Of a DNA stretch of 64,000 nucleotides, positions 52,732 to 61,841 are shown piece by piece; the first letter of the stretch is position 1, and every line of letters begins with the position of its first letter. A program made the position numbers and the translations under genes. The stretch spans positions 186,001 to 250,000 of the forward strand of contig NZ_JPHU01000002.1 in assembly GCF_000733125.1 (NCBI RefSeq), written 5' to 3'. The stretch comes from Parvularcula oceani (lineage in GTDB: Bacteria > Pseudomonadota > Alphaproteobacteria > Caulobacterales > Parvularculaceae). The notes below the pieces were generated by a model. That model searched no databases and had not been told where the DNA came from. It saw nothing but the letters and a program-made list of their open reading frames with translations.

Positions 52732-55700
52732 CTATTCGCCCGACATGGCGATCAGGCTGGCATTTCCGCCCGCCGCGGTGGTGTTGATCGTCACCGTCCG
52801 CTCCTCGCAGAAGCGGGTGAGATAGAGCGGGCCGCCCGCCTTGGGGCCGGTGCCAGAAAGGCCCCTGCCGCCGAAGGGCTGCACGCCGACGACCGCGCCG
52901 ACCGTGTTCCGGTTGACGTAGACATTGCCCGCCGGCGCCCGGTGGACGATGCGCTCGATCCGTTCGTCGAGGCGGGTGTGCAGGCCGAAGGTGAGGCCGT
53001 ATCCGGTCGAACCGATGGCGTCGAGCACGTCGTCGATCTGGTTGGACTTGTAGCGGACGATGTGCAGGATCGGACCGAAGGCCTCCTGATCGACGGCGCG
53101 AAGGTCGTCCATCTGCACGATGCGCGGCGCGAAGAACGTGCCTCCCTCCGGCGCCTTGCCTTCGTAGAGGACCTTGCCGCGTGACGAGACATCCTCCCAG
53201 TGCCTGGCGAGGCGGCCGCGCGCCTCTTCGTCGATGACCGGGCCGACATCGGTATTGGGATCGCCGGGATCGCCGAGTTCGAGCAGCTTCGCCGCGCCGA
53301 TGATCATCTCGGTCATCAAGTCGGCGACGTCCTCCTGAAGGTAGAGGACCCGAAGGGCGGAACAGCGCTGGCCGGCGCTTCGGAAGGCCGAGCTGACGAC
53401 GTCGTCGGCGACCTGCTCGGGCAGGGCGGTCGAGTCGACGATCATCGCGTTGATGCCGCCGGTTTCCGCGATCAGGGGCAGGATGCCGCCCTCGCGCTCG
53501 GCGAGCGTCCTGTTGATCGCCTTGGCCGTGCCGGTCGAGCCGGTGAAGGCGACGCCGTTGATCCGCTCGTCGGAGACCATGGCCGCGCCGACCTCGCCGC
53601 CGCCGAGGAGGAGGTTGCAGACCCCGGAGGGCACGCCCGCCTCGGCCATCAGCTCGACGGCCATTCTCGCCGTCAGCGGCGTCTGCTCGGCGGGCTTGGT
53701 GACCACGGTGCAGCCCGCGGCCATGGCCGCGACGGCCTGGCCGACGAAGATCGCCAGGGGGAAGTTCCACGGCGCGATGCAGGCGAAGACGCCACGGCCC
53801 TCGAGATAGAGAGTGTTCGTCTCGCCGACCGGCCCCGGCAGCTCGCGCGGCGCCATTAGGTCTTCCGCGCCATTGGCGTAGAAGCGGCAGAAATCGGCCG
53901 CCTCGCGCACCTCGGCGATGCCGTCATCGACGGTCTTGCCCGCCTCGCGGGCGAGGACGCCCAGAAGCCGGTCCCGGTTCGCTTCCAGGATGTCCGCATA
54001 GCGCCGGAGGATCTCCGCGCGCGCTTCGGGTCCGCGCCTGTCCCAGGCCGGGAAGGCGTCCCTCGCCGCGGTCACGGCGTCATGCACCGTCTCCTTCGTG
54101 GCCTCGCGCCACTGCCCCGCGGGCTCGCCGGTGACGGGGTTGAGGCTCGGCTTGACGGTTTCGCCGCCCGCATCTTTGCCGTTCACGATCGAGGCGATGG
54201 GCGCCGACGGCACGCCATAGCCCGCAACGGCCTGCATCAGCCCTTCGAGGTCGGGCCTGTATCCAAGCTCCGCGCCCGGGCTGTTGGGCCGCAGGGGGTA
54301 GAGCTTGAGCGGCATGCGGATCAGCGGATGCCTGACGGGCTCGCCCGCCTCGATCAGGCCCTTCAGCTCGTCGGCCGGCTGGCTGAGGAGGTCGTCATCG
54401 CTGACGCGCGGGTCGGCAACCTGCGCGACGAAGGAGGAATTGGCCGCATTCTCGAGCAGCCGCCGGACGAGATAGGCGAGAAGCTCCTTATAGCCGCCGA
54501 CAGGCGCGTAGATGCGCACCGGAACGTGCGAATCCTTCAGCTCGTTGTCGTGCAGCACCTCGCCCATGCCGTGCAGGCGCTGGAACTCGTAACCGGCATC
54601 GGGCCCTTCGCCGCCCAGCTCGATCAGCGTCGCCATGGTCAGGGCATTGTGCGTCGCGAATTGCGGATAGAGATGCTCGCGCGCGTCGAGCAGCTTGCGA
54701 GCGCAGTCGTGATAGCAGAGATCGGTTGCGACCTTGCGCGTGAAGACCGGGAAGCTTTCGAGCCCCCGCTCCTGCGCGCGCTTGATCTCGGTATCCCAAT
54801 AGGCGCCCTTCACGAGGCGCACCTTGAAGCGGCGATCGAGGCGCCGCGCCACGTCCTCGACATAGTCGATGACCTGCGGCGCCCGCTTCTGATAGGCCTG
54901 CACGGCGAGGCCGAAGCCGTCCCAGCCCGCCAGCCGCTCGTCGCTCGCCACCTTGGCGAAGACGTCGAGAGAGATTTCCAGCCGATCGGCCTCCTCGGCA
55001 TCCACCGTGAAGCCCAGATCGTGCTCCTTGGCCGCCAGCGCCAGCGTCGTCAGGCGCGGCACCAGGTTCTCCATCACGTCCTTGCGGTTCTTGAGGAAGT
55101 AGCGCGGATGGATGGCGGACAGCTTGACCGAGATGCCGGAGCGGTCGGGCATGTCGCGGCCGATCTTGTCCGCGCGATTGCCGATCGCCTCGATCGCGGA
55201 GGCGTAGGCCTTGCAGTAGCGGATCGCGTCCGCCTCGGTGCGGGCGGCCTCGCCCAGCATGTCATAGGAGTAGCGGTAGCCCTTCTTCTCCTGCTTAGCG
55301 GCGCGCTTGAGCGCGTCCTCGATCGTCTCGCCGAGCACGAAATTGTGGCCCATGAAGTTCATGGCCTGGCGCGTGCCCTGGCGCACGACGGGGCTGCCCA
55401 GCCGCCTGACCATGCCGCGCAGGACCCCGCCCGGCGTCTCGCCGGGCGTCACGATCCGCGCGGAGAGTCCGATGCCCCAGGAGGCGGCCATCAGGAGCCA
55501 TCCCTCGTCGCCGTCCGGCGCGTCCCAGTCGCCCGCGCCGAGCTTGTCCTCGATCAGGCGGTCCTGCGTGGCGGGGTCGGGCACGCGCAGAAGCGCCTCG
55601 GCCAGCACCATGAGGGCAAGGCCCTCCTTGGTGGAGAGCGCGTATTCCTGCATGAACTCTTCGAGGCCGGCGCCCTTGGGCGCCTTGCGGATGCGCTCGA

Positions 55701-55842
55701 CATAGCCGCCCGCGCGCTTGCGGATCCGGGCCTCGAGAGCCGGATCGAGCTGGCTGCGGCTCAGCAGTTCCTCGACCAGCCTCTGGTCGGAAGGACAATA
55801 GTCGGCTTCGAAAAGGGGCATGGGCGCATCGGAGTAGGGCAT
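52732..55842 (-). CDS. putA: Bifunctional proline dehydrogenase / P5C dehydrogenase PutA
   Basis: The 1036-residue protein has the N-terminal PRODH beta-barrel (GISVKLSAIHPRYFLKNRKD, MVKGAYWDTEIKRAQ-like RLVKGAYWDTEIKRAQE, FATHNALT). A C-terminal aldehyde dehydrogenase domain follows with ETGGINAM and the catalytic Cys in RSAGQRCSALR. It oxidises proline to P5C and on to glutamate at the membrane. There is no N-terminal ribbon-helix-helix DNA-binding domain, so it is a minimalist PutA that cannot autorepress. A TTGACA/TTGACG element lies upstream and a GGCT-like gene downstream. Confidence 0.96.
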   Translation of the reverse strand: MPYSDAPMPLFEADYCPSDQRLVEELLSRSQLDPALEARIRKRAGGYVERIRKAPKGAGLEEFMQEYALSTKEGLALMVLAEALLRVPDPATQDRLIEDKLGAGDWDAPDGDEGWLLMAASWGIGLSARIVTPGETPGGVLRGMVRRLGSPVVRQGTRQAMNFMGHNFVLGETIEDALKRAAKQEKKGYRYSYDMLGEAARTEADAIRYCKAYASAIEAIGNRADKIGRDMPDRSGISVKLSAIHPRYFLKNRKDVMENLVPRLTTLALAAKEHDLGFTVDAEEADRLEISLDVFAKVASDERLAGWDGFGLAVQAYQKRAPQVIDYVEDVARRLDRRFKVRLVKGAYWDTEIKRAQERGLESFPVFTRKVATDLCYHDCARKLLDAREHLYPQFATHNALTMATLIELGGEGPDAGYEFQRLHGMGEVLHDNELKDSHVPVRIYAPVGGYKELLAYLVRRLLENAANSSFVAQVADPRVSDDDLLSQPADELKGLIEAGEPVRHPLIRMPLKLYPLRPNSPGAELGYRPDLEGLMQAVAGYGVPSAPIASIVNGKDAGGETVKPSLNPVTGEPAGQWREATKETVHDAVTAARDAFPAWDRRGPEARAEILRRYADILEANRDRLLGVLAREAGKTVDDGIAEVREAADFCRFYANGAEDLMAPRELPGPVGETNTLYLEGRGVFACIAPWNFPLAIFVGQAVAAMAAGCTVVTKPAEQTPLTARMAVELMAEAGVPSGVCNLLLGGGEVGAAMVSDERINGVAFTGSTGTAKAINRTLAEREGGILPLIAETGGINAMIVDSTALPEQVADDVVSSAFRSAGQRCSALRVLYLQEDVADLMTEMIIGAAKLLELGDPGDPNTDVGPVIDEEARGRLARHWEDVSSRGKVLYEGKAPEGGTFFAPRIVQMDDLRAVDQEAFGPILHIVRYKSNQIDDVLDAIGSTGYGLTFGLHTRLDERIERIVHRAPAGNVYVNRNTVGAVVGVQPFGGRGLSGTGPKAGGPLYLTRFCEERTVTINTTAAGGNASLIAMSGE

Positions 55843-55872
55843 GACGATCTCCTGACCATCACGACCTAGCGC

Positions 55873-55889
55873 GTCAACAAAAGTGTCAA
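55873..55889 (-). promoter_or_regulatory. TTGAC direct repeat upstream of putA
   Basis: In the 60-nt gap between ubiE and putA the reverse strand reads TTGACACTTTTGTTGACG, two TTGAC elements 12 nt apart (GTCAA at 55873-55877 and 55885-55889 on the plus strand). They lie about 30-47 nt upstream of the putA ATG. They may be a -35 element or a site for a proline-responsive Lrp-type regulator; no such gene is nearby. Confidence 0.35.
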
Positions 55890-55902
55890 ACGGTTGCGTG
55901 AG

Positions 55903-56685
55903 CTACAGCTTCCATCCCCCGTGCAGCGCCGCGATGCCGCCGGTCAGGTTCTCGACCGAGACGCGGGAGAAGCCGGCCGCCTCCACCTCCGCGGCGAAGG
56001 CGCTCTGGGGCGGGAAGCGGCGAATGCTTTCGACGAGGTAGCGATAGCTTTCGGCATCGCCCGCCACCGCCTTCCCCAGGCGCGGGATCACGGCGTCCGA
56101 ATAGGCGTCGTAGAGCGCCCCGAAGCCGGCCGTGACGGGGCGCGAGAATTCGAGGCAGAAGAAGCGCCCGCCCCGCCGCAGGACGCGCCGCGCCTCGGCC
56201 AGAGCCCGGTCGCGATGGGTGACGTTCCGGATTCCGAAGGCGATCGTGTAGGCATCGAAGCTGCCATCGGGGAAAGGCAGGCGCTCGGCGTCGCCGCACA
56301 CGCGCGCCAGCCTGTCGCCCAGCGCGGCCGCATCCCGGCGCTCCCGGCCCGCCGCCATCATGGAATGGTTGATGTCGCAGATGACCGCGCGCGCTTGGGG
56401 GCGGCCGCGTGCGGGCCGCCCATCGGCGCGGCCGAGGAATCCGGCGGCGACGTCGCCCGTCCCCCCTGCGACATCCAGTAGCACCTGTCCCGGCTGCGGC
56501 GAGAGCCGGTCGAGCAGGACCTGCTTCCAGGCGCGGTGCACGCCGGCGGACATCAGGTCGTTCATCACGTCATAGGCGGGCGCGACCTGGTCGAAGACGC
56601 CGCGGACGAGGCTCTCCTTCTCGGCCTCGGGCACATCGCGGGCGCCGAAGCTGACGGTGCGGGGGGCGGGATCGGAAGTGCTCAT
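55903..56685 (-). CDS. ubiE: Demethylmenaquinone/ubiquinone methyltransferase UbiE
   Basis: The 260-residue protein is a standard UbiE: FDQVAPAYDVMNDLMSAGVHR, SAM motif LLDVAGGTGDVA, ERLPFPDGSFDAYTIAFGIRN, RFFCLEFSRP and a C-terminal GGIAALHGGWKL. It carries out the C-methylation of ubiquinone synthesis. The ATG at 56685 (MSTSDPAPRTVSFGARDV) fits the family N-terminus; an earlier ATG at 56739 would add 18 residues. putA follows 60 nt downstream. It is divergent from ihfB. Confidence 0.95.
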   Translation of the reverse strand: MSTSDPAPRTVSFGARDVPEAEKESLVRGVFDQVAPAYDVMNDLMSAGVHRAWKQVLLDRLSPQPGQVLLDVAGGTGDVAAGFLGRADGRPARGRPQARAVICDINHSMMAAGRERRDAAALGDRLARVCGDAERLPFPDGSFDAYTIAFGIRNVTHRDRALAEARRVLRRGGRFFCLEFSRPVTAGFGALYDAYSDAVIPRLGKAVAGDAESYRYLVESIRRFPPQSAFAAEVEAAGFSRVSVENLTGGIAALHGGWKL

Positions 56686-56732
56686 GCCGCCTTCTGGCTC
56701 CGGAGCGGCTCTGGCGCAATCATCACGCGGAG

Positions 56733-56766
56733 TTGACAAAGGTTAAATAAAGCGGTTTTCTATGAT
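56733..56766 (+). promoter_or_regulatory. AT-rich promoter-like region of ihfB
   Basis: TTGACA (56733-56738) and TATGAT (56761-56766) resemble sigma70 -35 and -10 boxes but are 22 nt apart, longer than ideal. The intervening GGTTAAATAAAGCGG is the most AT-rich part of the divergent ubiE/ihfB gap. The ihfB ATG is 95 nt further on. Confidence 0.4.
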
Positions 56767-56860
56767 CCCGTAACGGGTTGGGGGACGTTCGGGCGTCGTG
56801 CGGCGGGTTTTCGGTCCTTCCGCTAGCGACCGGCCGCCACCCCGCATTGGAGGAGCGGCA

Positions 56861-57184
56861 ATGATCAAGTCAGAGTTGATCCACAAGCTGGCCGAAGAGA
56901 ATCCTCACCTCTACGCCAAGGATATCGAGCGCGTCGTGAATACGGTCTTCGGCGAGATCGCCGATGCCCTGTGCCATGGCGACCGCGTGGAGCTGCGCGG
57001 CTTCGGCGCCTTCTCCGTCAAGCACCGCGAGGCCCGCACCGGGCGCAATCCCCGCACGGGCGAAGCGGTGGAGATCGAGGAGAAGTGGACCCCCTTCTTC
57101 AAGGCCGGCAAGGAAATGCGCGAGCGGCTGAACAAGGAGCCGCTCGACCTCGACACGGCAGGCGCGGCGCGCCGCAGCGCCTGA
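56861..57184 (+). CDS. ihfB: Integration host factor beta subunit
   Basis: The 107-residue DNA-bending protein has [40 protein letters not shown] and the DNA-intercalating Pro in GRNPRTGE (about 64-71). IHF bends DNA as a heterodimer with IhfA, which is not in the window. The ATG at 56861 has a clear GGAGGAG upstream. It starts the ihfB-lapA-trpF-trpB series conserved in Alphaproteobacteria. Confidence 0.96.
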   Translation: MIKSELIHKLAEENPHLYAKDIERVVNTVFGEIADALCHGDRVELRGFGAFSVKHREARTGRNPRTGEAVEIEEKWTPFFKAGKEMRERLNKEPLDLDTAGAARRSA

Positions 57185-57281
57185 TCCGGCTATCGGACCG
57201 GACAGCCGGGCAGAGCCCCTGGCTGAAAGCAATATGCCTTCGTTCTGGCCAGATCGAAGAGGCGCGGCTATCTGACCGCTC

Positions 57282-57656
57282 ATGAGACGCTTCCTTACCG
57301 TCCTCCTCCTGTTCGCGATCGGCGTCCTGCTGGTCGTCTTTTTCGTGTCGAACCGGCAGGAGGTCTTTGTCAGCCTCGATCCCTTCGCGCCGGAGGATCC
57401 GGCGCTCGGCTTCGGCCCCATCTCCCTCTCTCTCGTCCTGATCATCCCGCTCTTCGTCGGCTATCTGCTCGGCGCGCTCGGCATGTGGCTGTCGGGCGGA
57501 CGCAACCGCCTGCTCGCCCGCGAACGCAAGCGCGAGATTTCGCGCCTGCGCGAGGAGCTGAAGGCGGAGCGCGAGATGCGCCCGCGCGAAGAAGGCGCCC
57601 TGGTGCCGGTATCGGGCGCGGACGCGTCGCGGAGCGCGCCGGCCATCCGTGCCTGA
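57282..57656 (+). CDS. LapA domain (DUF1049) membrane protein
   Basis: The 124-residue protein has two membrane helices (about 3-22 and 48-70) with the LapA-domain pattern FVSNRQEVFVSLDPFAP between them, followed by a cytoplasmic basic coiled coil rich in Arg and Glu (ERKREISRLREELKAERE). In enterobacteria LapA works with LapB in lipopolysaccharide assembly control. No lapB is adjacent. The gene overlaps trpF by 8 nt. Confidence 0.88.
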   Translation: MRRFLTVLLLFAIGVLLVVFFVSNRQEVFVSLDPFAPEDPALGFGPISLSLVLIIPLFVGYLLGALGMWLSGGRNRLLARERKREISRLREELKAEREMRPREEGALVPVSGADASRSAPAIRA

Positions 57657-58359
57657 AAACGTGCCTTTGGGCCTGGGCCGCTCCGGCCTCGTGAAGATCT
57701 GCGGCCTGACGGACGAGGCGGCGATGCGGGCCGCCACCCTTGCGGGCGCCGACCTTGTCGGGCTCGTCTTCGTGCCGGGCAGCCCGCGCGCGGTGACGGC
57801 CGAGGCGGCGCGGGGATTGGCCGAAACGGCGCATGGCAAGGCGGCGGTGGTCGGCCTCTTCCAGAACCCCGCCCTTTCGGAGATCGAGGAGGTGCTCGAA
57901 CAGGTGCCGCTCGACATGATCCAGCTGCACGGAAGCGAGGACGCCGAGGATGTCGCGCGCATCGGCGCGGGCTTCGGCCTGCCCGTCATCAAGGCCGTCT
58001 CCGTGCGCGAGCGCGGCGATCTCTTCGCGAGCAATGGCATGCCCGCCGACCTGATGCTCTACGATGCGAAACCGCCCGAGGGCGCGCGGGCGGCCGGCGG
58101 GCATGGCGCAACCTTCGACTGGCGCGTGCTCCAGGGGCACGGCCACCGCACGCCCTGGCTTCTGGCGGGCGGCCTCACGCCGGACAATGCCGCCGAGGCG
58201 GTTCTCGCCTGCGCCGGGATCACGGGGTTCCGGGGCCTCGATGTCTCCTCCGGCGTGGAAGCTGCCAAGGGGGTCAAGGACCCCGCGCTCATCACCCGTT
58301 TCGTCGCGGCCGCCCGTGCTGCTATGGGCGTCCTCGAAAGGACCGATCCCGATGTCTGA
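57649..58359 (+). CDS. trpF: Phosphoribosylanthranilate isomerase
   Basis: The 236-residue TIM-barrel enzyme has [26 protein letters not shown] with the catalytic Cys, [22 protein letters not shown] and [14 protein letters not shown], with the GLDVSSGVE phosphate loop. It converts PRA to CdRP in tryptophan synthesis. The GTG at 57649 overlaps the lapA stop; a GTG 12 nt later is equally possible. The trpB start overlaps its end by 8 nt. Confidence 0.95.
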   Translation: MPENVPLGLGRSGLVKICGLTDEAAMRAATLAGADLVGLVFVPGSPRAVTAEAARGLAETAHGKAAVVGLFQNPALSEIEEVLEQVPLDMIQLHGSEDAEDVARIGAGFGLPVIKAVSVRERGDLFASNGMPADLMLYDAKPPEGARAAGGHGATFDWRVLQGHGHRTPWLLAGGLTPDNAAEAVLACAGITGFRGLDVSSGVEAAKGVKDPALITRFVAAARAAMGVLERTDPDV

Positions 58360-59596
58360 CACCGTTCGTGCGAACACCTATCGCGAAGGCCCCGATCAGG
58401 ACGGCCGCTTCGGCCTGTTCGGCGGGCGCTTCGTGGCCGAGACCCTGATGCCGCTCGTGCGCCAGCTCGAAGCCGAATACGAAGCGGCCAAGACCGATGA
58501 GAGCTTCCACGCGGAGTTCGAGGAGCTTCTTTCGACCTATGTCGGGCGCCCCTCCCCGCTCTATTTCGCGCGCCGCCTGACCGAGCATGCTAGGAAGGGC
58601 GCGGCCGAAGGCCATGGCGCGAAAATCTATTTCAAGCGCGACGAGCTGAACCATACGGGCGCGCACAAGATCAACAATTGCGTGGGCCAGGTCCTCCTTG
58701 CCCGGAGGATGGGCAAGACCCGGATCATCGCGGAGACCGGTGCGGGCCAGCACGGCGTCGCGACCGCGACGGTCTGCGCGCTCTTCGGCCTCGACCTGAC
58801 CGTCTATATGGGCGCCACCGATGTCGAGCGGCAAAAGCCCAATGTCTTCCGCATGGAGCTTCTGGGCGCCAAGATCGTGCCCGTCACCTCCGGCACGGGC
58901 ACGCTGAAGGACGCGATGAACGAGGCGCTGCGCGACTGGGTCACCAATGTCGCCGACACCTTCTATGTGATCGGCACGGCCGCAGGGCCGCACCCCTATC
59001 CGGCCATGGTCCGCGATTTCCAGTCCGTGATCGGACGGGAAGCCAAGGAACAGATGCTCGCCGCCGAAGGCCGCCTGCCCGACACGATCATGGCCTGCAT
59101 CGGCGGGGGCTCGAACGCGATCGGGCTCTTCCACCCCTTCCTCGACGACAAGGAGGTGGAGATCATCGGCGTCGAGGCGGCGGGCAAGGGGCTCGATACG
59201 GACAAGCATGCCGCCTCCCTGACGGGCGGGCGGCCGGGCGTGCTGCACGGCAACCGCACCTACCTTCTTCAGGACGAGGACGGTCAGATCACGGATGCCC
59301 ATTCGATCTCGGCCGGGCTCGACTATCCCGGCATCGGGCCGGAGCATGCCTGGCTGCACGATAGCGGCCGCGTCACCTATACCTCGGCGACGGACGAGGA
59401 AGCTCTGGCGATGTTCCAGCTCTGCTGCCGCCTCGAGGGCATCATCCCCGCCCTCGAACCCTCCCACGCCCTCGCCCGCGCGCTCGATCGGGCGGCCGAG
59501 ATGCGCGACGACCAGATCCTGCTGCTGAACATGTGCGGCAGGGGCGACAAGGACGTCTTCACCGTGGCCGCCGCGCTCGGCGAGAAAGTGGACTGA
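58352..59596 (+). CDS. trpB: Tryptophan synthase beta subunit
   Basis: The 414-residue PLP enzyme has the cofactor Lys in [31 protein letters not shown], the [13 protein letters not shown] phosphate site and [14 protein letters not shown]. It condenses indole with serine. It overlaps trpF by 8 nt. trpA, its obligatory partner, is not next to it but about 44 kb away at 13595-14413; what follows is a protein of unknown function. Confidence 0.98.
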   Translation: MSDTVRANTYREGPDQDGRFGLFGGRFVAETLMPLVRQLEAEYEAAKTDESFHAEFEELLSTYVGRPSPLYFARRLTEHARKGAAEGHGAKIYFKRDELNHTGAHKINNCVGQVLLARRMGKTRIIAETGAGQHGVATATVCALFGLDLTVYMGATDVERQKPNVFRMELLGAKIVPVTSGTGTLKDAMNEALRDWVTNVADTFYVIGTAAGPHPYPAMVRDFQSVIGREAKEQMLAAEGRLPDTIMACIGGGSNAIGLFHPFLDDKEVEIIGVEAAGKGLDTDKHAASLTGGRPGVLHGNRTYLLQDEDGQITDAHSISAGLDYPGIGPEHAWLHDSGRVTYTSATDEEALAMFQLCCRLEGIIPALEPSHALARALDRAAEMRDDQILLLNMCGRGDKDVFTVAAALGEKVD

Positions 59597-59657
59597 CCGG
59601 TCTGGCCTTCGCCTGGGGGCGGGCTCTAGAACCGCCTCAGGGGATAAATCGGGGGCC

Positions 59658-60674
59658 ATGCAAATGAAGATCTTCGCCGCGGCGGCCTGCGCCGTTTTCC
59701 TGGCTGCGCCGAACCTGCCGGCCGCGAGCCAGCCCGCCCCGCCGGAACGTGAGGCGCTCGAGGCGACCGCCGCTTACAACAGAGCCCTCGGAGAGATCAT
59801 CGGCGGCTACGTTTCGGTGATGCAGGCAGCGCAGCTGACCGCGATCTTCCTTCGTCTGGCGGACGACCCGTCGGGCTATGACAGCGTCGGCGCGCAGGCG
59901 CGGGCGCTCGTCGCCGATGCGCACAGGCAGCTGGACGCGCTCGATGCCGCGCTTGCCGCCATGCCGGATGCGCCCGATCCCATTGCGGGTCACGAACAAC
60001 TCCGCGGCGAGCTGCGGCCCTATGCCACCCGCCTCGCCCGGATCGCCCGGCAACAGGCGGAGGGGTGGTCCGCGCAGCTCGATGCGCTGGAGGGCGGGGA
60101 TGTCGCCGCCTATTACGAGCTGGTCGGCGATGAAGGCGACAGCACGGTGGTCCTGCTCGCCGCCGACACGGCGCTGACGAAGGTCATGCAGAGCAGCGTG
60201 GAGCGGGACTTTCCCATGTGGGGGCATCTGGAGGCGATCGTGATCGGCAACGAGATCCTGAGCACCCTCCTGACGCTCATCGGCGGCTACGAGCAGAGCC
60301 TCCCGGCGACCGATGAGCGCTATGCCGAAGAGATCGCCCAAGACGTCCGGGCGCTTGCCGCGCTCCTGAAAGAGACGGAGGAGACGACGGAGGAATCCTG
60401 CGCGGGCCCGACCCGGAACGAGCAGCAGGAAGACACGCTGCGCGCGCTTTGCGCGACCTTTGCGGAGCAGAACGAAACCGAACGCGAGATCCTCGCGATC
60501 ATGGAACGCTATGAAGCCGCGGCGCGCCTCATGGCGGAGCAGAGATTCGACGACGCGGCGCACCAGGAGATGGTCGACGCGGATGCGGCGCTTGCAACCG
60601 CCGCCGACCGGCGGATGCAGCTCCAATTCGAGCGCCAGGAAAAGTCCCTGGCCGTCGTCGAGGCGTTCCGATGA
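59658..60674 (+). CDS. Secreted protein of unknown function
   Basis: The 338-residue protein has a signal peptide (MKIFAAAACAVFLAAPNLPAAS) and a mature part that is almost entirely alpha-helical, rich in Ala, Glu, Arg and Leu. It has two Cys residues late in the chain (EESCAGPT and LCATFAEQ) that could pair. I do not recognise a family. It occupies the place after trpB where trpA usually lies and is convergent with an SDR gene. The ATG at 59658 or 59664 may be the start. Confidence 0.7.
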   Translation: MQMKIFAAAACAVFLAAPNLPAASQPAPPEREALEATAAYNRALGEIIGGYVSVMQAAQLTAIFLRLADDPSGYDSVGAQARALVADAHRQLDALDAALAAMPDAPDPIAGHEQLRGELRPYATRLARIARQQAEGWSAQLDALEGGDVAAYYELVGDEGDSTVVLLAADTALTKVMQSSVERDFPMWGHLEAIVIGNEILSTLLTLIGGYEQSLPATDERYAEEIAQDVRALAALLKETEETTEESCAGPTRNEQQEDTLRALCATFAEQNETEREILAIMERYEAAARLMAEQRFDDAAHQEMVDADAALATAADRRMQLQFERQEKSLAVVEAFR

Positions 60675-60687
60675 CGCCCCTCTTCGC

Positions 60688-61785
60688 TTAACCAGGCGGC
60701 ACGGCCGCCGGCGCGCCGCCCAGGCGCTCTTCCTGCGGCGCGGGCAAGGCGTCGCGGCCGGCGCCGGCGGCACCGTCATCGCTCTTGGTTGCCCGTCCGA
60801 TCAGAGCGCCGAGCCCGAAGAGCGCAAGCGCGCCCCCCAGCACCAGGCCGAGGCGGGTATTGTCCGCATCGAGAATGACAGCGTCCGTCTTCGCCTTGTC
60901 GTCGAAGTAACCATGCGCCGCGACGTCCATCTCCACCGGTTGATAGAGATTCCCCTCCTCGTTCGCCTGCGTCGCCGGGCGATCCGATTGCTGCGAGGCA
61001 TAGCCCTTCTTGCCGGCGAGGACATGGCCCATCGCATTGGGCAGGATCTGCTCGCCGGCCCAGACCTGCACCGTGCTGCCGCCGACGAAGATTTCCCGCG
61101 ACTGGTCGTCGATGAGCTTGAGGACCGCTTCCGCGATGATCTCCGGCTGGTAGATGGGGGGAACGGCCTGCGGCAGCTTGGGCATCGTCGTCTTCGCCCA
61201 GGCGAATTGCGGCGTATTCACCGCCGGGGGCATCACCATGCCCAGATGCACCGCGCTGCCGTCATGGAACAGCTCGGCCCGCACGCCCTCGGTCAGGTTC
61301 TTGATCGCGGCCTTGGTGGCGCAATAGGCGGTCTGCAACGGAATGCCCCGATAGCTCAGACCCGATCCGATATTGACGATGGTGCCGCGGTCGCGCGGCT
61401 TCATCCGGCGCAGCGCCGACTGCATGCCGTGCACATAGCCCATATAGTTCACATCCGTGATGCGCTGGATGTCCCTTGTCTCCATCTCGCTGAACGGAGC
61501 GATGACCGTCGTCATGGCGTTGTTCACCCAGACCGCGATCGGGCCGAGCTCGGTCTCGGCCCGCTTCGCCGCCTCCTCGACCTGACCGGCATCGGCCACG
61601 TCGCAGGAAATGCCGCGGGCGTGGACGCCATAGCCATGCAGCTCGTCCTCCGTCTCGCGCAGACGCTTCGAGTCCCGCGCGAGGACGGCGACATCATGGC
61701 CTCTGGCTGCGAGGGCGCGCGCGATGGCCCTGCCATTCCCGGCAGAGCCGCCTGTCACGACTGCGGTTCCTGGATGTCTGCTCAT
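60688..61785 (-). CDS. SDR family oxidoreductase with C-terminal membrane tail
   Basis: The 365-residue protein has an SDR domain (about 1-255): VVTGGSAGNGRAIA for cofactor binding, VNNAMTTV, GSGLSYRG with the catalytic Ser and YCATKAAIK with Tyr-x3-Lys. A C-terminal extension of about 110 residues includes QPVEMDVAAHGYFDDKAK and a single membrane helix (LGLVLGGALALFGLGALIG), then a Pro/Gly-rich end. It is thus probably anchored to the inner membrane. The substrate is unknown. It is followed upstream (56-nt gap) by another SDR gene on the same strand. Confidence 0.85.
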   Translation of the reverse strand: MSRHPGTAVVTGGSAGNGRAIARALAARGHDVAVLARDSKRLRETEDELHGYGVHARGISCDVADAGQVEEAAKRAETELGPIAVWVNNAMTTVIAPFSEMETRDIQRITDVNYMGYVHGMQSALRRMKPRDRGTIVNIGSGLSYRGIPLQTAYCATKAAIKNLTEGVRAELFHDGSAVHLGMVMPPAVNTPQFAWAKTTMPKLPQAVPPIYQPEIIAEAVLKLIDDQSREIFVGGSTVQVWAGEQILPNAMGHVLAGKKGYASQQSDRPATQANEEGNLYQPVEMDVAAHGYFDDKAKTDAVILDADNTRLGLVLGGALALFGLGALIGRATKSDDGAAGAGRDALPAPQEERLGGAPAAVPPG

Positions 61786-61841
61786 GTCGGTCCTCCGTTC
61801 ATCGGACAGAGGACACCCCGAAGGGCCCGGCCGTTGCGCGC

